Of a stretch of DNA of 64,000 bases, positions 45,223 through 54,198 are shown piece after piece (position 1 is the stretch's first letter; each line of letters opens with the position of its first letter). Where the stretch lies: assembly GCF_003058165.1 (NCBI RefSeq), contig NZ_QBUC01000003.1, positions 124,001 to 188,000 on the forward strand, read 5' to 3'. Position numbers and translations under genes: made by a program. This DNA comes from Paenisporosarcina sp. OV554 (GTDB lineage Bacteria; Bacillota; Bacilli; Bacillales_A; Planococcaceae). The notes beneath the pieces were generated by a model that was given only the letters and a program-made list of their open reading frames with translations, searched no databases and was not told the DNA's origin.

Positions 45223-47409
45223 TTATCCTTCTTGAATATGTGAAAAGCGTCGTTTAAATAAAACAATGAAGTAAGAAATGGTACATCCTACAGCACCAAT
45301 AAAGAATGCCAACAAAACACCATTGTTCCATTGGATAAAACTAATATCTGTGGAAGATATCGCTGCTTTGAACCCTTGAACAGAATATGTCATCGGTAAC
45401 CATTGATTAAAGATTTGCAAAGGTCTTGGGATTAATTCAAGTGGGAATGTTCCAGCACTTGTTGTTAACTGCAAGATAAGAACTAATATGGCCACAAAAC
45501 GTCCACTATCACCCAGAACCGATACGAGCATTTGAACAATTGCTAAATACGTGAAACTGGTCATGATAGCGGTAGCTATAAACCAACCAAGATTGACTGG
45601 TTCCAGCCCTAAGCCGAATAGTAAAATGGCTACAGCCATCAATGCTTGTGCCACTCCTACAATACCTAGCACGACCATTTTACTTGTTGCCCATGCCCAT
45701 CCACTTGTTGGTGGAATTGCTGATTGAACAAGTGGGAAAACAATAGAAATCATTAATGCACCCACAAATAGTCCAAGTGACAAGAAGTAAGGAGCAAATC
45801 CTGTTCCATAGTTCGGCACATGATTAATTGCAGATTTGGTTACGTCGACAGGAGAAGAAGCCATCTCAATTGTGCTATCTGTTGCGTTGACTTCATTCGC
45901 TTCAGTAGAAGCATCTGACATTTTATTTTGTAAAGTGGTTGTTCCTTGCGCAAGTTCCGCTGTTCCATCTACCAGCTGACTTGATCCATCTGCTAGTTCA
46001 CCCGATTTCAAAGCAAGTTCAGATGTGCCTGAAGTTAGCTGTTCAGATCCTTGTACCAGTTCTTGTAAACCGCTAGAAAGTTTTTGGCTTCCAGAAGCAC
46101 TACTAGCTAGCCCTTTTTGTAAATCACCTAACTTAGTCGTCAGCGTTTCACTTCCAGTTGCTAAGGATGAAGCTCCTTCATTTAATGTATTTGAAGACTG
46201 TGTTAATGTCTTCAGTCCTTTTGCTACTTCTTGATGGCCTGTTGCTAATTTTCCAGCTCCCGTTGAAGCTTGGCTCAAGCCACCGCTTAACTGTTCCGTT
46301 CCACCTTGGAGTGCACCTAATCCTTCAGAAACTTGTGAACTTCCTTGTTCCAGTTTTGCAAATGCACCTTTGAGAGCTACTTGCTGTTCTTCAGGTAAAG
46401 ATGCTAAAATCGGCGCCATTTGTTGTGATAATGTCTCGATACCAGAAGTTACTTCAGATGCCCCTCCTGCTAATTGTCCAACTGATTGATTGGCAGTGGC
46501 TGCACCTTCTTGAAGTTGATTTAACGCGCCTACAAGTTGTAGCTCTTTTTCGTTTGCAGTAGCCATTCCAGACGATACTTGTGCAACTCCTTGTGTATAT
46601 GAGGCAACTCCCTTTTGTAACTGACCAGCCCCAGAAGATACTTGACTAGAACCTTGTTGTATTTGTGTCGCCCCTGAAGACAGTTTGCCAAGTCCACTAT
46701 TCAATTCACTCGCTCCATTTGATGCCTGTACAGTACCAGAAGCCAATTTAGTGGAACCATCTGCTAAATCGACAGAGCCGCTAGCTAATTGCTCTAAATA
46801 TCCTTTTAAATCTGTTGCACCAGAAGATAACTTGTTTGCACCTTCTGTTAATTTCCCAGCACCGTCTGCTGCTTCACCGTAACCATCACCCATTTTCGAA
46901 ATTGACGCAAAGAGATTTTCAGAGTAGCTTGCGACGACTTGTTTATTTACCTCCGAACGAATGCGCTCCATTGCGGAATCTCCAATTTGTGCTGATAAGA
47001 AATTAAAGCCTTCATTTGGTTTGTATTCAATCATTAATTTTTCAGGTTGTTCATCGAGAAGAGTTGTTGCGTGTTGTGAGAAATTTGAAGGGATTTCTAT
47101 CACCATATAATAATCTTGATTTTCTAATGCTTCTTCACCTTGCTCTTTAGATACTTCTACAAAATGAAATTGTTTTGATTCGATGAGATTCTTTGTAACA
47201 TCTTTCCCCACCGACAAGTGTTCTCCTTCCAATTCAGCTCCTGCATCTTCATTAACTATAGCCACTGGTAACTCACTCAACTGTTCATAAGGATCCCAGA
47301 AAGCCCACAAAAACATTCCTGCATATAAGACAGGGATGAAAAGAACTGCTAGTATCGGAATAAGTAATTTTTTGTTCTTGAAGATATTTAGAAATTCTTG
47401 TTTTATCAT
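45223..47409 (-). CDS. yhgE: YhgE/Pip-family membrane protein
   Basis: 728 residues. One N-terminal span (LLIPILAVLFIPVLYAGMF) precedes an extracellular part with the Pip signature LPVAIVNEDAGAELEGE. A long region (about 170-490) follows, of repeated L/S-x-G-x-x-x-L/A-x-x-G heptads (GSVDLADGSTKLASGTVQAS, LSSGATQIQQGSSQVSSGAG). Five to six C-terminal spans resemble an ABC-2 permease. YhgE/Pip proteins act as phage receptors (Pip, YueB) or in export; the function of YhgE is not settled. It is preceded by the TetR gene yhgD, and the two promoters carry matching TGAC-N15-GTCA elements. Confidence 0.9.
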   Translation of the reverse strand: MIKQEFLNIFKNKKLLIPILAVLFIPVLYAGMFLWAFWDPYEQLSELPVAIVNEDAGAELEGEHLSVGKDVTKNLIESKQFHFVEVSKEQGEEALENQDYYMVIEIPSNFSQHATTLLDEQPEKLMIEYKPNEGFNFLSAQIGDSAMERIRSEVNKQVVASYSENLFASISKMGDGYGEAADGAGKLTEGANKLSSGATDLKGYLEQLASGSVDLADGSTKLASGTVQASNGASELNSGLGKLSSGATQIQQGSSQVSSGAGQLQKGVASYTQGVAQVSSGMATANEKELQLVGALNQLQEGAATANQSVGQLAGGASEVTSGIETLSQQMAPILASLPEEQQVALKGAFAKLEQGSSQVSEGLGALQGGTEQLSGGLSQASTGAGKLATGHQEVAKGLKTLTQSSNTLNEGASSLATGSETLTTKLGDLQKGLASSASGSQKLSSGLQELVQGSEQLTSGTSELALKSGELADGSSQLVDGTAELAQGTTTLQNKMSDASTEANEVNATDSTIEMASSPVDVTKSAINHVPNYGTGFAPYFLSLGLFVGALMISIVFPLVQSAIPPTSGWAWATSKMVVLGIVGVAQALMAVAILLFGLGLEPVNLGWFIATAIMTSFTYLAIVQMLVSVLGDSGRFVAILVLILQLTTSAGTFPLELIPRPLQIFNQWLPMTYSVQGFKAAISSTDISFIQWNNGVLLAFFIGAVGCTISYFIVLFKRRFSHIQEG

Positions 47410-47446
47410 TAAAATTCCCTCCTAATAAGGTATTGTCAAAACTTAT

Positions 47447-47469
47447 TGACTAAAACGTCCAATTGGTCA
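47447..47469. promoter_or_regulatory. Candidate YhgD operator upstream of yhgE
   Basis: TGAC-N15-GTCA over 23 bases, 38 bases before the yhgE start. A second element of identical spacing (48086-48108) lies at the yhgD promoter. Both contain an A-run after the TGAC and share about 14 of 23 positions. YhgD binding is inference from position. Confidence 0.5.
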
Positions 47470-47490
47470 TAATGCTCCAAAAAAAGAGTC

Positions 47491-48060
47491 TCACTTGATG
47501 AGACTGCGAAATATAGTATCGCGAAATACGTCTACAATCTTTTCTTCTGATAGGACGTGTTCATGCGTTACTTGCCAATCTACTGCAAAGGCCATATAGG
47601 CTTTAAATAATAAATATGCAACAAGTTCGACATCTACTTGTCTTATTTCTCCTTTAGCAATAGCTCGTTCGATGTGTTCTGCAATAAAGCCTACTATTTC
47701 TTGTTCTACTTTAACAAGAACTGCTTGAACGATCGGTGTTTGCATATCTTTTTCTTCAGCAATTAACTTAGATAGCAATGCATGACGCTCACGGAATTCC
47801 AGCATTTTCATTAATACAAGATGGGCATTTTCCTGGAACGAACACTGCCCAGAAATAATCGCATCTTTTTCTACTTTCATTTCATTTATCATTGTAAAGA
47901 CGATTTCATGAAACAATTCTTCTTTATTGGAAAAAAACGTATAAATCGTTCCTTTACCAACATTCGCAAGCTTTGCTACTTGGTCCATCGTAGTCGCTTT
48001 ATAGCCGAATAAAGAAAATGATTTTGTCGCAGCTTCTAAAATTTCTCGTCGCCGATTCAT
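47491..48060 (-). CDS. yhgD: TetR-family regulator YhgD
   Basis: 189 residues. N-terminal helix-turn-helix: AATKSFSLFGYKATTMDQVA and KLANVGKGTIYTFFSNKEEL. The C-terminal ligand/dimer domain is alpha-helical with no recognised ligand site. Start ATG 48060 has AGAGG eight bases upstream; a GTG three codons earlier is less likely. In B. subtilis yhgD also precedes yhgE. A repressor of itself and yhgE is probable. Confidence 0.88.
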   Translation of the reverse strand: MNRRREILEAATKSFSLFGYKATTMDQVAKLANVGKGTIYTFFSNKEELFHEIVFTMINEMKVEKDAIISGQCSFQENAHLVLMKMLEFRERHALLSKLIAEEKDMQTPIVQAVLVKVEQEIVGFIAEHIERAIAKGEIRQVDVELVAYLLFKAYMAFAVDWQVTHEHVLSEEKIVDVFRDTIFRSLIK

Positions 48061-48085
48061 TAACCTCACCTCTCTTTAATAAAAA

Positions 48086-48147
48086 TGACCAAAAAACCAC
48101 TTCAGTCACTCAGTCATTATCATAATTGATATTACGTAAATTTGCAA
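48086..48147 (-). promoter_or_regulatory. yhgD promoter and candidate operator
   Basis: Minus strand TTGCAA (48147-48142), 17 bases, TATGAT (48124-48119). Immediately downstream, 48086-48108 is a TGAC-N15-GTCA element, with a further GTCA at 48112-48115. This position would block transcription start. Confidence 0.55.
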
Positions 48148-48164
48148 CAACAAATTAAAATGTA

Positions 48165-48398
48165 TTAAAGATCTTCAATTAGTCTAATTATGTAATACGT
48201 CGTTATTACGGCAAATGCAGTTGCAATTACCGAACTAAAAAAACTCATCATTAAACTTCCTGATCCAAAACGATCAAAAATGATGAAACCTAGTAAGAAG
48301 TCATATATATAGATTAGAATAAAGAAAATTAAAAACTTCATGATATTGAACATCCACTTTTCATCTCTTCTCTGTTCAGTTTTCTCTTTCACTAACAA
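48165..48398 (-). CDS. Small hypothetical membrane protein
   Basis: 77 residues from a TTG start, or 62 from an internal ATG at 48353. Two membrane spans (FLIFFILIYIYDFLLGFIIF and SVIATAFAVITTYYII) with a polar loop FDRFGSGS. No family recognised, and neither start has a convincing ribosome binding site. It lies upstream of yhgD on the same strand. Confidence 0.5.
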   Translation of the reverse strand: MLVKEKTEQRRDEKWMFNIMKFLIFFILIYIYDFLLGFIIFDRFGSGSLMMSFFSSVIATAFAVITTYYIIRLIEDL

Positions 48399-48605
48399 AT
48401 ATACACGATAAAACTTTTGTTCTAAAAATAAATCGATTTAATCAAATGCCTACTATTCCCTCGCAAATTCATGAAAGAGCTTGTAGATTACCACTTTTCA
48501 ATCCCTCCATGTAACTCAATGTTGACGATATATTTAAGAGTTACCTGCCTAATCTCATATTCTCTCTTATACATATAATAAAAAAAACAAAAGGGTGTAT
48601 GAAGT

Positions 48606-49523
48606 ATGAAAGTTATCGTTACAGGGGGGGCAGGGTTCATAGGTTCCCATTTGGTTGATGCTCTCATTTTAAAAGGCGCAGAAGTTCATATCTTGGATAA
48701 TCTCGTTGCGGGTCAACTAGTGAGTGTAAATCCGAAAGCAGAATTACATGAAGTCGATATCTGTAGTGAAGAAGCCAAGAGCATTATTTTACACGTTAAG
48801 CCAGATGCTGTTTTTCATTTAGCTGCCCAGGCAGACGTTGGAATGTCCGTTCAAAATCCAAAATACGATGCAGATGTAAATATAAAAGGCACAATCAATA
48901 TTCTAGAAGCTAGTCGTGACGCAAGAGTTAAAAAATTTATATTTGCCTCTACATCAGCAGTTTACGGTAACTTAAAAAAAGAATTCCTTTCTGAAAACGA
49001 GACGACGATTCCGGCTTCCTATTACGGCTTATCCAAATTGACAGCGGAGTCATACATAAGGCTCTTCTACGAGCTTTATAGATTACCATATACAATATTG
49101 CGGTATGCAAACGTATATGGTCCAAGACAATTGCCAAAAGGTGAAGGTGGCGTTATCGCTGTCTTTTTAAATCGATTAAAAACTGATGGTACTTTAAGTG
49201 TCCATGGTGACGGTGAACAAACCAGGGATTTTATTTATGTGACGGACATTGTTGCTGCCAATATTGCGGCATTAGATCGAGGTGCACAACAAACCATTCA
49301 GATAAGTACATCGAAGAAAACATCCATCAATGATATTTTAAAACGTTTAGCAGTAATCCATGGCCAATGTATTCAAACTGTTTTTACAGCACCTCGAGAA
49401 GGTGATATTAAGCATAGCTGTCTTAATAATGAAAAAGCACAAAATGTACTTAACTGGCATCCAACTGTCGATATATTAAATGGATTAAATGAAACCTATG
49501 ATTTTCATCAAAGAAATTCATAA
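48606..49523 (+). CDS. NAD-dependent epimerase/dehydratase (UDP-glucose 4-epimerase-like)
   Basis: A 305-residue extended short-chain dehydrogenase. NAD-binding VTGGAGFIGSHLVDALI, the second-strand acidic residue in ILDNLVAGQ, HLAAQADVGMSVQNP, serine of ASTSAVYG and catalytic YYGLSKLTAE (Y-x-x-x-K), then NVYGPRQ and GDGEQTRDFIYV. This is the GalE/WbpP-like group, so it probably epimerises a UDP-sugar for cell-wall polymers. No glycosyltransferases are adjacent and the substrate is not assignable. AAAGGGTG precedes the ATG. Confidence 0.88.
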   Translation: MKVIVTGGAGFIGSHLVDALILKGAEVHILDNLVAGQLVSVNPKAELHEVDICSEEAKSIILHVKPDAVFHLAAQADVGMSVQNPKYDADVNIKGTINILEASRDARVKKFIFASTSAVYGNLKKEFLSENETTIPASYYGLSKLTAESYIRLFYELYRLPYTILRYANVYGPRQLPKGEGGVIAVFLNRLKTDGTLSVHGDGEQTRDFIYVTDIVAANIAALDRGAQQTIQISTSKKTSINDILKRLAVIHGQCIQTVFTAPREGDIKHSCLNNEKAQNVLNWHPTVDILNGLNETYDFHQRNS

Positions 49524-49702
49524 TGTTAAATTTTTTAAACTCCTCATATAGCTGCAATATAAATCCAACAGTTTGGGCTGGAAACCGATTATTCCTTTTG
49601 AAGATTCTTAGAAAGCAATCCTTGATTACTATAGAGAAATTGATTCTTCCTAAATATTTTTGAATCCTATAGTTGATTTTTAATTCTTGAAGTTTATTTC
49701 AT

Positions 49703-49738
49703 ATGAAAAGGGCAACTCCAAAGAGTCGCCCTTTTTCA
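49703..49738. terminator. Bidirectional terminator at the 3' end of the hem operon
   Basis: GAAAAGGGCAACTC / GAGTCGCCCTTTTTC hairpin; nine bases from the hemY stop. Confidence 0.88.
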
Positions 49739-49746
49739 TATCATTT

Positions 49747-51168
49747 TTATTTTTTCACAAACAATTCTTCCAAAACTTCACTAACAGCGGCTTTCCCTTG
49801 ATCGACACAATCCGGTAATCCAAGACCTTCATAAGAACTTCCTGCAAGCTTTATCATTGGGAAATGCTCCTGAATTTCTTTTTTCGCCTTAGCTACTCGG
49901 TCTTTATGTCCTACCACGTATTGGGGAGAAGCATTTTTCCATCTAGTAACCACTGAAAATAGAGGATTTTGATCAATATTAATTGTTTTGCGTAGATCTG
50001 AGAGAACCACTTTTTCGAGCTCGCTGTCGGATAAGCCCACTGCAGACTCATCACCTGCACGACCTACAAAACCTCGAAGCAACACATGACCTTCTGGTGT
50101 GGTAGTTGGCCATTTACGATGTGTCCACGTACAAGCAGTGATGGAATAATCACTGTTTCTCGACACTAAAAATCCAGTGCCTTCTTTTTCTTGTTTGACC
50201 GCTTCTTCTTTAAAAGCCATAGCGACAGTAGCTACTGAAGTAGCAGGCATGTCCCGAAAATCACTCATCAATCCATGCTCTTCAAATAATGAAAGAGCTG
50301 CGAAATGGGGCGTTGCAATAATCAATTGATCGAGAAGTATTTCTGATTCGTTGTTGAGGAACAGATTTACTTTATCCCCTACTCTTTCGAAACGTTCCAC
50401 ACGGACACCTTTCATCACCGAGTCAGGTTCAAGCTGTTCTTCTATTGCTTCCACTATTGTTTCTAAGCCATTTTTAAACGTACGGAAAATACCTTCTTTG
50501 GACTTTTGTACAGGTGGTTTTGGTGTAGTTTTTTTCGAACCGATAATCAAGCTACGATGTTCCTGTTCCAGCTTATAAAACTGGGGAAACGTTGCGTGGA
50601 GGCTCATTTTATCAATGTCTCCTGAATAGATTCCTGATAATAAAGGCTCAATTAAATTTTCAACAACTTCTCCTCCGAAACGTCTACGTAAAAATTGTCC
50701 AACCGATTGATCTCCATTAACAGAAGACTTAGGTAAAATAAAATCACAAGCTGCGCGCAATTTTCCGCTCCATGAGAACAATCCCGATGTGACGAAAGGC
50801 GATATTTGTGTAGGAATGCCCATGACAGACCCTCCAGGAATGGGGTGAAGACCATCATTGACGAGAATATATGCTTGGCCAGTTGCATTGCTTACAAGTT
50901 GGTCACTGATGCCAAGATCCTCGGCTAAAATGCCAAAGCTTTTCTTACGTGCCAAAAACGAGTCAGGTCCCCGTTCGATAACAAACCCGTCTTTGCGGAC
51001 TGTCTGGATCTTTCCACCAAGACGATGTGACGCTTCAATCAAAACCACGTCAAGAGGATACCCTTTTTCTCTCGCTTCTTTCTGCAAGTAAAAAGCAGCC
51101 GCTAGTCCAGTAATTCCGCCACCTATTATTGCTACTTTTCGTTTTTCTCGAGACACAGTCATCATCAC
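49747..51168 (-). CDS. hemY: Oxygen-dependent coproporphyrinogen III / protoporphyrinogen oxidase
   Basis: 473 residues. FAD-binding VAIIGGGITGLAAAFYLQ, EASHRLGGKIQTVRKDGFVI, ERGPDSFLARK, and a C-terminal LAGSSYEGLGLPDCVDQGKA that closes the FAD site. In Firmicutes this enzyme (CgoX) oxidises coproporphyrinogen III to coproporphyrin III in the coproporphyrin-dependent heme route. Last gene of hemE-hemH-hemY; 17 bases after hemH. Soluble, as in B. subtilis. Confidence 0.95.
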   Translation of the reverse strand: MMMTVSREKRKVAIIGGGITGLAAAFYLQKEAREKGYPLDVVLIEASHRLGGKIQTVRKDGFVIERGPDSFLARKKSFGILAEDLGISDQLVSNATGQAYILVNDGLHPIPGGSVMGIPTQISPFVTSGLFSWSGKLRAACDFILPKSSVNGDQSVGQFLRRRFGGEVVENLIEPLLSGIYSGDIDKMSLHATFPQFYKLEQEHRSLIIGSKKTTPKPPVQKSKEGIFRTFKNGLETIVEAIEEQLEPDSVMKGVRVERFERVGDKVNLFLNNESEILLDQLIIATPHFAALSLFEEHGLMSDFRDMPATSVATVAMAFKEEAVKQEKEGTGFLVSRNSDYSITACTWTHRKWPTTTPEGHVLLRGFVGRAGDESAVGLSDSELEKVVLSDLRKTINIDQNPLFSVVTRWKNASPQYVVGHKDRVAKAKKEIQEHFPMIKLAGSSYEGLGLPDCVDQGKAAVSEVLEELFVKK

Positions 51169-51185
51169 TTTCGATTTCAGTTTAC

Positions 51186-52121
51186 TTATTTTTCACTTAA
51201 ATATTTTAATACAACGTCAGACATGGCATCGATAAATAATGGCTGCGTATTTGGCATTTCAGGTCGGTAGTAATTAGCACCGATTTCATCCGTTACTACT
51301 TTACACTCATAGTCATTGTCAAACAGCACTTCTAAGTGATCTGTTACAAATCCAACGGGTGTATAAACGAATGTATTATAGCCTTTTTGTTCGTGTAATT
51401 CACGAGTTAAATCTTGTACGTCCGGTCCAATCCAAGGCTCTGGAGTTTGCCCAGCACTTTGCCAACCAACTTCATAGTTTTCTACACCTGCAGCTTGCGC
51501 TATTAAATCAGCTGTTTCTTTTAATTGGTTTGGATATGGATCGCCATTTGCGATTATTTTTTCTGGTAATGAATGTGCAGAAACAATTAAGCATGCTTCA
51601 GCACGTTCTTCCGTTGACATCGAGTTAAACGTTTCAGATACTTTTTCTGTCCAATACTGGATGAATTTCGGTTCATCGTACCAACTTTCAACAGAAGTAA
51701 TTTGAAGACCGCCTAATTTTTCTGCGGTTTCTTTCGCACGTCCATTATAAGATTTAACTGAGAATGTAGAAAAATGAGGTGCTAATACAATTGAAACTGC
51801 TTCTGTGATTTCGTCTTTATGCATTTGCTCAACTGCATCTTCTACAAATGGTTCAATATGTTTTAAGCCGATATATAATTTAAATTCGATCTCATCTTGA
51901 ACTTCATTCAACCGGTCGCGAAGGGCTGCCGCTTGATCTTCTGTTATTTTAGCTAATGGAGAAATTCCACCGATAGCACGGTAGCGATCTCTTAATTCAG
52001 TTAAAGCTTCGGGACTTGGCGGACGGCCATGACGAATATGAGTATAATAACGTTCTAAATCTTCTTCCTTGTATGGCGTACCATAAGCCATGACAAGCAG
52101 TCCCATCGTTTTCTTAGACAA
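51186..52121 (-). CDS. hemH: Coproporphyrin ferrochelatase
   Basis: 311 residues (B. subtilis 310). [49 protein letters not shown], the catalytic histidine in [11 protein letters not shown], the glutamate in [16 protein letters not shown], and the C-terminal NYYRPEMPN. It inserts iron into coproporphyrin III. The preferred start is TTG 52121: GAGGTG lies six bases upstream and the product then aligns with B. subtilis HemH. Upstream ATGs overlap that ribosome binding site. Between hemE and hemY. Confidence 0.95.
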   Translation of the reverse strand: MSKKTMGLLVMAYGTPYKEEDLERYYTHIRHGRPPSPEALTELRDRYRAIGGISPLAKITEDQAAALRDRLNEVQDEIEFKLYIGLKHIEPFVEDAVEQMHKDEITEAVSIVLAPHFSTFSVKSYNGRAKETAEKLGGLQITSVESWYDEPKFIQYWTEKVSETFNSMSTEERAEACLIVSAHSLPEKIIANGDPYPNQLKETADLIAQAAGVENYEVGWQSAGQTPEPWIGPDVQDLTRELHEQKGYNTFVYTPVGFVTDHLEVLFDNDYECKVVTDEIGANYYRPEMPNTQPLFIDAMSDVVLKYLSEK

Positions 52122-52194
52122 CTTCATCACCTCATTCAATTATTTACAACATTCATTTTGCTCTGTTCAATTTATTCATGCGAACATAAACGAC

Positions 52195-53244
52195 TTATGA
52201 ATGTGCTTTTATTTGTTTACGGCTATAATCATGTACAAATTCAGTCAATCGTTTTAAGATATCCGGGTTTACTTCTGGGAATACACCGTGACCTAAATTA
52301 AAAATGTGCGAAGGATGTGCGAGACCTTGATCAACGATATCTTTTGCACGTTCCTCAATTACCGACCAATCAGCAAGTAATAGTGACGGATCCAAATTAC
52401 CTTGAAGTGTTTTCGTTAAGCCCATTGCACGAGCATCTTTGATCGATAAACGCCAATCTAAACCTACAACGTCTACAGGAAGGTCATGCCATTCTTTGGC
52501 TAAGTGACTTGCACCTACACCAAATGTCGTTACGGGAACACCTAACTCTTGAATCGCAGTAAAGATACGTGTCATTACCGGTTTAATGAAGATACGATAA
52601 TCTTCAATATTCAAAGCACCTACCCAAGAATCAAAAATTTGGATAGCTTTTGCTCCAGCATCAACTTGAGCTTTTGTATAGACAATGATCATATCTGCAA
52701 GCTTGTCCATTAATGCAAACCAAGCTTTTGGTTCAGATACCATAAATGCTTTTGTTTTATTGTAATTTTTTGAAGGACCGCCTTCAATCATGTAGCTTGC
52801 AAGTGTAAACGGAGCTCCTGAGAAACCAATTAACGGTACATTCAGTTGTTCTTGTGTCAAAATTTTAATCGTTTCTAAAACGAATGGGATATGATCCTGT
52901 GGGGAAAGCTCTCCAAGTTTCTCAACATCTTGAACTGTTCGTATTGGATTTGAGATAACAGGACCTATACCTGATTTGATTTTCACATCAACACCGATTC
53001 CTGGAAGTGGTGTTACGATGTCTTTGTATAGAATCGCTGCATCTACATTGTAATTTTCAACAGGTAAACGAGTAACATACGCGCAAAGTTCCGGTTGATG
53101 TGTGATTTCTTCTAATGAATACTTCTCTTTAATTTTTCGGTATTCCGGTTGTGAACGTCCTGCTTGACGCATATACCATACAGGTGTGTGATCAACTTTC
53201 TCGCCTCGTGCAGCACGTAGAAATGTATCATTAAACTTTGTCAT
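52195..53244 (-). CDS. hemE: Uroporphyrinogen decarboxylase
   Basis: 349 residues. Signatures [16 protein letters not shown] (substrate arginines), [60 protein letters not shown] and [13 protein letters not shown]. It decarboxylates uroporphyrinogen III to coproporphyrinogen III. First gene of hemE-hemH-hemY with a candidate promoter about 85 bases upstream, divergent from hmoB. Confidence 0.97.
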   Translation of the reverse strand: MTKFNDTFLRAARGEKVDHTPVWYMRQAGRSQPEYRKIKEKYSLEEITHQPELCAYVTRLPVENYNVDAAILYKDIVTPLPGIGVDVKIKSGIGPVISNPIRTVQDVEKLGELSPQDHIPFVLETIKILTQEQLNVPLIGFSGAPFTLASYMIEGGPSKNYNKTKAFMVSEPKAWFALMDKLADMIIVYTKAQVDAGAKAIQIFDSWVGALNIEDYRIFIKPVMTRIFTAIQELGVPVTTFGVGASHLAKEWHDLPVDVVGLDWRLSIKDARAMGLTKTLQGNLDPSLLLADWSVIEERAKDIVDQGLAHPSHIFNLGHGVFPEVNPDILKRLTEFVHDYSRKQIKAHS

Positions 53245-53325
53245 GATTTTCTTTCCTGCCCTTCAATTTCACATTTTTGTTGTCGCCCTTTTATATTCGT
53301 TCTAAATATAGACGTTCTCTACACT

Positions 53326-53354
53326 ATTGTATAGATTTCAGGTGCAAATGTCAT
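53326..53354 (-). promoter_or_regulatory. Candidate hemEHY promoter
   Basis: Minus strand ATGACA (53354-53349), 17 bases, TACAAT (53331-53326), in the divergent region between hemE and hmoB. Confidence 0.5.
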
Positions 53355-53455
53355 AGAATTGTCTAGAATAGAAGACACTCTTTTGACAAAGGTTTGTTTC
53401 GAGCTTTTTGATTTGGGGAAGATTATACTGTACATATAGATACGGAGGGAAAAAC

Positions 53456-53968
53456 ATGAACATTTATTTAACTTCTGGTACAACTGAATTCATGAATTCT
53501 TTAAGAGAAAAACATGCCACAGAACAGATGGTTGTTCTTCACGGCGAAGGTAACGCAGTTCTCCTTCACGAAACAACTGGGCAAACTGTTTTTCAAACAC
53601 CTCGAAAATACGAAGTCATTGACTCGTCTGGTGAATTAAGTGATCAAGGCTTTTTCGTCTTAAATAACATTCCAGTAACTGATGAAGGGCGTCCAATATT
53701 TGAACATCGTTTTAGTAATCGCGCACGTGCAATTGAAAATGAACCTGGATTTATTGCGATTCGCGTATTACGTCCTGTCGGTTCTGATACGTACGTCATT
53801 TTGACAGAGTGGACTGGACCAAGTTCATTTGAAGCTTGGCAAACATCTCAAGCCTATAACAAAGCCCACGAAAAACGTGGAACTGATGAAGGCATCGACA
53901 AACGCCCTAATATTTTCTCTAGCGCTTCATATGTTACGAAGTATACGACCGCTAAGAAGAATGACTAA
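53456..53968 (+). CDS. hmoB: Heme-degrading monooxygenase HmoB (YhgC)
   Basis: 170 residues (B. subtilis HmoB 166). The N-terminal 65 residues form a partial fold followed by an antibiotic-biosynthesis-monooxygenase/IsdG-like domain: FEHRFSNRARAIENEPGFIA, then ILTEWTGPSSFEAWQTSQAY and KAHEKRG, with the histidine and tryptophan expected near heme. It opens heme and releases iron. Start ATG 53456 has GGAGGG six bases upstream. Placed next to heme biosynthesis, as in B. subtilis. Confidence 0.92.
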   Translation: MNIYLTSGTTEFMNSLREKHATEQMVVLHGEGNAVLLHETTGQTVFQTPRKYEVIDSSGELSDQGFFVLNNIPVTDEGRPIFEHRFSNRARAIENEPGFIAIRVLRPVGSDTYVILTEWTGPSSFEAWQTSQAYNKAHEKRGTDEGIDKRPNIFSSASYVTKYTTAKKND

Positions 53969-53984
53969 TCTTTATGATTGTGAA

Positions 53985-54019
53985 AACGCCAATTCCTATT
54001 AAGGAGTTGGCGCTTTTAT
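53985..54019 (+). terminator. Terminator of hmoB
   Basis: AACGCCAATTCCT / AGGAGTTGGCGCTTTTA hairpin, 17 bases after the stop. Confidence 0.85.
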
Positions 54020-54062
54020 TTGCTAGGTTAAAATTCGGAGGAATTTTCTAGGGAAATATGTC

Positions 54063-54140
54063 ATTTTGTACAACCTGTATCCTCACTTCGTCAACCTGGA
54101 GCATCACTCCGTCAACCAGCACTGTGACTGAGTCACTTAT
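54063..54140 (-). repeat. 21-base tandem repeat (copy B, inverted)
   Basis: On the plus strand, ATTTTGTACAACCTG (54063-54077) is followed by 21-base units 54078-54098 and 54099-54119, ending CGTCAACCTG and CGTCAACCAG, and a degenerate third unit 54120-54140. This is the reverse complement of the array at 43774-43830, sharing the 15-base end exactly. It lies between converging genes and is non-coding. Confidence 0.75.
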
Positions 54141-54161
54141 TGAGACAAATCCTATATAGGC

Positions 54162-54197
54162 AAAAAGAAAAGAGAGTCAGCTCATGCCAACCCTCTT
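54162..54197 (-). terminator. Terminator of the manganese-catalase-like gene
   Basis: Minus strand AAGAGGGTTGGC / GCTGACTCTCTT hairpin followed by TTCTTTTTG. Confidence 0.75.
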
Positions 54198-54198
54198 C

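Noticed and set aside
26225-49600. Similar GGGCTGGAAAYCG strings at about 26231 and 49575
   Set aside because: The match is short and flanks differ; not enough for a repeat family.
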